A stretch of 23,230 nucleotides of DNA from an uncultured Fretibacterium sp. (GTDB lineage Bacteria; Synergistota; Synergistia; Synergistales; Aminobacteriaceae), in NCBI RefSeq assembly GCF_963548695.1, contig NZ_CAUUWA010000037.1, forward strand, positions 1-23,230, read 5' to 3'. The first letter of the stretch is position 1, and each line of letters begins with the position of its first letter. The notes beneath the pieces were generated by a model. The model was given only the letters and a program-made list of their open reading frames with translations. It ran no database searches and was not told the origin of the DNA. Below are positions 21,446-23,230 of this stretch, one piece after another. A program made the position numbers and the translations under genes.

Positions 21446-21732
21446 GGCGCCGGCGGGTGGACTGGGACGAGGAGATCCGGAAGACGGACCGCATCCGGAG
21501 GAGAGGGTTCGCCCTGAGCGCCTTGAGCCTCGTTGTGGCCCTGGGGGTCATCTTCGGGGTGGGACGGATGGGCGGCGTCGACGTCTCCGTTCCGCGCAAG
21601 GTCGTCGCGATCGCCTGTCTGGTCCTTGGCGTCTTCCTGTTCCGCGTCGTCCTGAGGCGGCGCGAGCGGCTGAGGCTGGAGCGCGAGGAGAGGGAATTCA
21701 AGAAGAGGGAAACCGAGGAGTGGGAATCTTGA
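21442..21732 (+). CDS. Small two-helix membrane protein of unknown function
   Basis: The 96-aa ORF starts with ATG overlapping the nnrD stop by 4 bases (ATGA) and overlaps tsaE at its end, so it is translated within the operon. A basic, charged N-terminus (MRRRRVDWDEEIRKTDRIRR) is followed by two hydrophobic segments (about 23-41 and 52-69) and a strongly charged Arg/Glu coiled tail (RRRERLRLEREEREFKKRE). The positive-inside pattern puts both ends in the cytoplasm. I do not recognise a family. Its fixed place between nnrD and tsaE might be conserved in relatives. Confidence 0.72.
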   Translation: MRRRRVDWDEEIRKTDRIRRRGFALSALSLVVALGVIFGVGRMGGVDVSVPRKVVAIACLVLGVFLFRVVLRRRERLRLEREEREFKKRETEEWES

Positions 21733-22226
21733 GGACGGCGTTTCGGATCCTCTCCCGGTCCGAGGCGGCGACGCGGTGCCTTGGGCGGGTCCTGGGGATG
21801 GCCCTGCTGCCCGGCGTGACCGTCCTGCTCTCGGGGGATCTGGGGGCCGGCAAGACCGCCTTCGTCAAGGGGGTGGGGGACGCGCTGGGCGTTGCCGGCG
21901 TGTGCAGTCCGTCCTTTACCCTGATCAACGAGTACCGCACGAAGCGCTTCCTCCTGGCCCATGCGGACCTCTACCGTCTGGACCCCGGGGGGGTGGACGA
22001 GCTGGGCCTGGAGGAGTACGCCGGGGCCGAGGATGCTGTGTTGATGGTGGAGTGGCCGGAGCGCTGGCGCTTTCCGCCGGGGACGGAGGTGCTGGACGTG
22101 ACGCTGGGCGTGCGGGGGGAGGAGGAACGCGTGTTCGAGGTTCGCTCCGCCGGGGAGCGGGCGGATAAGGCGGCGGACGCCCTGCTCGCCGGTGCGAAGG
22201 ACTGCCCCGACGCGGAGCTTCTGTGA
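21720..22226 (+). CDS. tsaE: tRNA t6A37 biosynthesis ATPase TsaE
   Basis: This 168-aa P-loop ATPase works with TsaB and TsaD in forming N6-threonylcarbamoyladenosine at tRNA position 37. It shows GDLGAGKT (39-46), CSPSFTLINEY (62-72), HADLYRLD (81-88) and MVEWPERW (109-116), all family signatures. GTG at 21720 is used here; TTG at 21729 is a strong alternative because GAGGAG lies 8 bases upstream and it overlaps the preceding stop as TTGA. tsaB follows about 55 bases downstream, as in many bacteria. Confidence 0.94.
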   Translation: MGILRTAFRILSRSEAATRCLGRVLGMALLPGVTVLLSGDLGAGKTAFVKGVGDALGVAGVCSPSFTLINEYRTKRFLLAHADLYRLDPGGVDELGLEEYAGAEDAVLMVEWPERWRFPPGTEVLDVTLGVRGEEERVFEVRSAGERADKAADALLAGAKDCPDAELL

Positions 22227-22270
22227 AGGCTCGGAGGAATCCCTCAATACTCGGAGGAACCCCCTCCATT

Positions 22271-22296
22271 AAGGAAATGAATGAAGGAAATGAATG
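22271..22296. repeat. 13-bp direct duplication across the tsaB start
   Basis: AAGGAAATGAATG is present at 22271-22283 and again at 22284-22296. It duplicates both a ribosome-site-like AAGGAA and ATG codons, so several start choices (22281, 22290, 22305) exist. Upstream, CTCGGAGGAA also occurs twice with a 20-bp period (22230 and 22250). Confidence 0.9.
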
Positions 22297-22988
22297 ATGA
22301 TGTGATGCTGGTCCTGGATTGCAGCCTGCGCCTCACCGGTGCGGCCGTCGTTCGGCGCGGCGAGGTCCTGTCGCGGGAGAGCGCGGACCTGGGGCGGCGG
22401 CAGGCGGCGGAGCTGCCGCTGATGGCGGAGCGCGTCCTGACGGCGGCGGGCATGGCGTTCACCGACGTCGGACTGACGGCGGTGACGAGCGGACCCGGGT
22501 ACTTCACGGGCATCCGCGTGGGCGTAGCCTACGCGGCGGCGCTGGCCTACGGGCTGGGGGTGCGGATCGTCCCCGTATCGTCCCTGGAGATGCTGGCTTC
22601 GTCCCACCCGGCCTTTTCGGCAGGAACATTTTCGGAAGGGAACTTTTCGGGTGAGGTCCTGGCGGTGGTCTACGCGGGGCGCGGGTTCGTCTACGCGGCC
22701 TCGTTCGGTCCCGGGGCCGACGCTCTTCCCGTGGGCGAGTACGGGGGGGAGCCCCTGGGGGCGTGGATGAGGGGGCATTCGGGGGCCGCCGCGGTCTCCG
22801 ACGACCCCGGCCGGGCCGCCGAGGCCGCGGGGCTGACCTTCCCTATCGTCCCAATTCGCCCGGACGTCGTGAAAGCGGCCGAACTGGCGTGGGCCCGGCG
22901 AGCCTGTGCTGTCTCGCCCCTCGAGTTCCGGGCCGTGTACTGCCGGGCGCCATGTCGGGGATCGGCGCCTTCTTCGCCTTCTTTATGA
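22281..22988 (+). CDS. tsaB: tRNA t6A37 biosynthesis protein TsaB (YeaZ)
   Basis: This 235-aa ASKHA-fold protein is a TsaD partner in t6A synthesis. The N-terminus VMLVLDCSLRLTGAAVV matches the beta-strand start of TsaB. VGLTAVTSGPGYFTGIRVGV (residues about 63-82) is the family signature, followed by AAALAYGLGVRIVPVSSLEM. The middle part AVVYAGRGFVYAASF also fits. The C-terminus (ends CRAPCRGSAPSSPSL) departs from the usual LYLR-P ending and may be altered. The start is uncertain because of the 13-bp duplication; 22305 (MLVLD) matches the family best. No tsaD is visible. Confidence 0.92.
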   Translation: MKEMNDDVMLVLDCSLRLTGAAVVRRGEVLSRESADLGRRQAAELPLMAERVLTAAGMAFTDVGLTAVTSGPGYFTGIRVGVAYAAALAYGLGVRIVPVSSLEMLASSHPAFSAGTFSEGNFSGEVLAVVYAGRGFVYAASFGPGADALPVGEYGGEPLGAWMRGHSGAAAVSDDPGRAAEAAGLTFPIVPIRPDVVKAAELAWARRACAVSPLEFRAVYCRAPCRGSAPSSPSL

Positions 22989-23230
22989 TCGTCAGCCCTC
23001 CGCGGCCCCCGGGCACGAGGGCCGCCTCTCGTATCCCAATGATTTATTATAAGCAGACGGCCAGCCCTCCAGGGCTGTTAAGCCCTGGGTGCTGTGTCGG
23101 TACGGTAAACCGTAAACCTTCGGTTTGCTTATGTCGATGGGGGGGCCCCGTGGGGGGCCCCGCCCAAAACAAAACCCAAAACAAGGGCCAAAAGCAAAAA
23201 AAGGAAACCAAAAAAGAACAAAAAAAACAC
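22989..23230. other. Palindrome-dense, then A-rich, non-coding end of window
   Basis: After tsaB come a hairpin CAGCCCT/AGGGCTG (23062-23077) whose second arm can instead pair with AGCCCT at 23081-23086, a palindrome TACGGT/ACCGTA (23101-23114), AAACC/GGTTT (23114-23126) and two GGGGCCCC palindromes (23142-23161). The last 68 bases are A-rich with short C and G interruptions and no T. A frame from ATG 22951 stays open to the edge but has no protein character. The hairpins may terminate the tsa operon. Confidence 0.55.

Noticed and set aside
22951..23230. 93-codon frame open to the right edge
   Set aside because: It overlaps the tsaB end, passes through GGGGCCCC palindromes and the A-rich tail, and shows no protein-like pattern after residue 20.

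Overview
This is a high-GC bacterial chromosome segment. It most resembles a Synergistota (Synergistetes) genome. That placement is inferred from GC-rich coding style, a complete liv-type amino-acid ABC operon followed by a formimidotetrahydrofolate cyclodeaminase-like gene, a CZB chemoreceptor and the gene order. No rRNA or universal marker here is diagnostic, so the phylum is tentative and the genus is not called.

Left part (1 to about 5460) is accessory DNA. It begins with the N-terminus of a carboxymuconolactone decarboxylase-family protein (minus strand) whose promoter has the 19-bp spacer and dyad typical of MerR-family control. Next come an AT-richer gap, a YefM/YoeB toxin-antitoxin pair behind a 36-bp palindromic operator, and remnants of the IncP/Ti-type conjugation genes trbJ and trbL broken by several frameshifts, with a 90-aa coupled ORF after trbL. 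A two-gene unit follows: an unrecognised 208-aa protein overlapping a Zeta-toxin kinase fused to a KfrB domain. This side ends at the 3' end of a tRNA-Arg(CCT) gene, a common integration site. The simplest reading is the decayed edge of a conjugative or integrative element.

Middle part (5466 to about 15100) is core-like. It holds tRNA-Arg with a strong promoter and terminator, a class-I glutamine amidotransferase-like peptidase (PuuD/C26 type), a membrane chemoreceptor with a C-terminal zinc-binding CZB domain, the operon for a branched-chain amino-acid-type ABC transporter (binding protein, LivH, LivM, LivG, LivF), a cyclodeaminase-family protein, an array of three GC-rich hairpins, and acpS, which appears to lack an ATG/GTG/TTG start.

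Right part (15114 to 20431, minus strand) reads csoR-like repressor, His/Cys-rich heavy-metal P1B-ATPase, MATE transporter, flavodoxin, aspartate/glutamate racemase. Two palindromic operators precede the repressor. The final plus-strand operon (20594 to 22988) is nnrD, a small two-helix membrane protein, tsaE and tsaB: metabolite repair and t6A tRNA modification. The last 240 bases are palindrome-dense and end in an A-rich low-complexity tract.

A recurring property is short tandem duplication (11 to 19 bp, two to three copies), often directly upstream of start codons. I see no CRISPR array, no intact insertion sequence and no rRNA. The strongest candidates for something undescribed are the Zeta-KfrB gene with its overlapping partner and the repeat and palindrome patterns.
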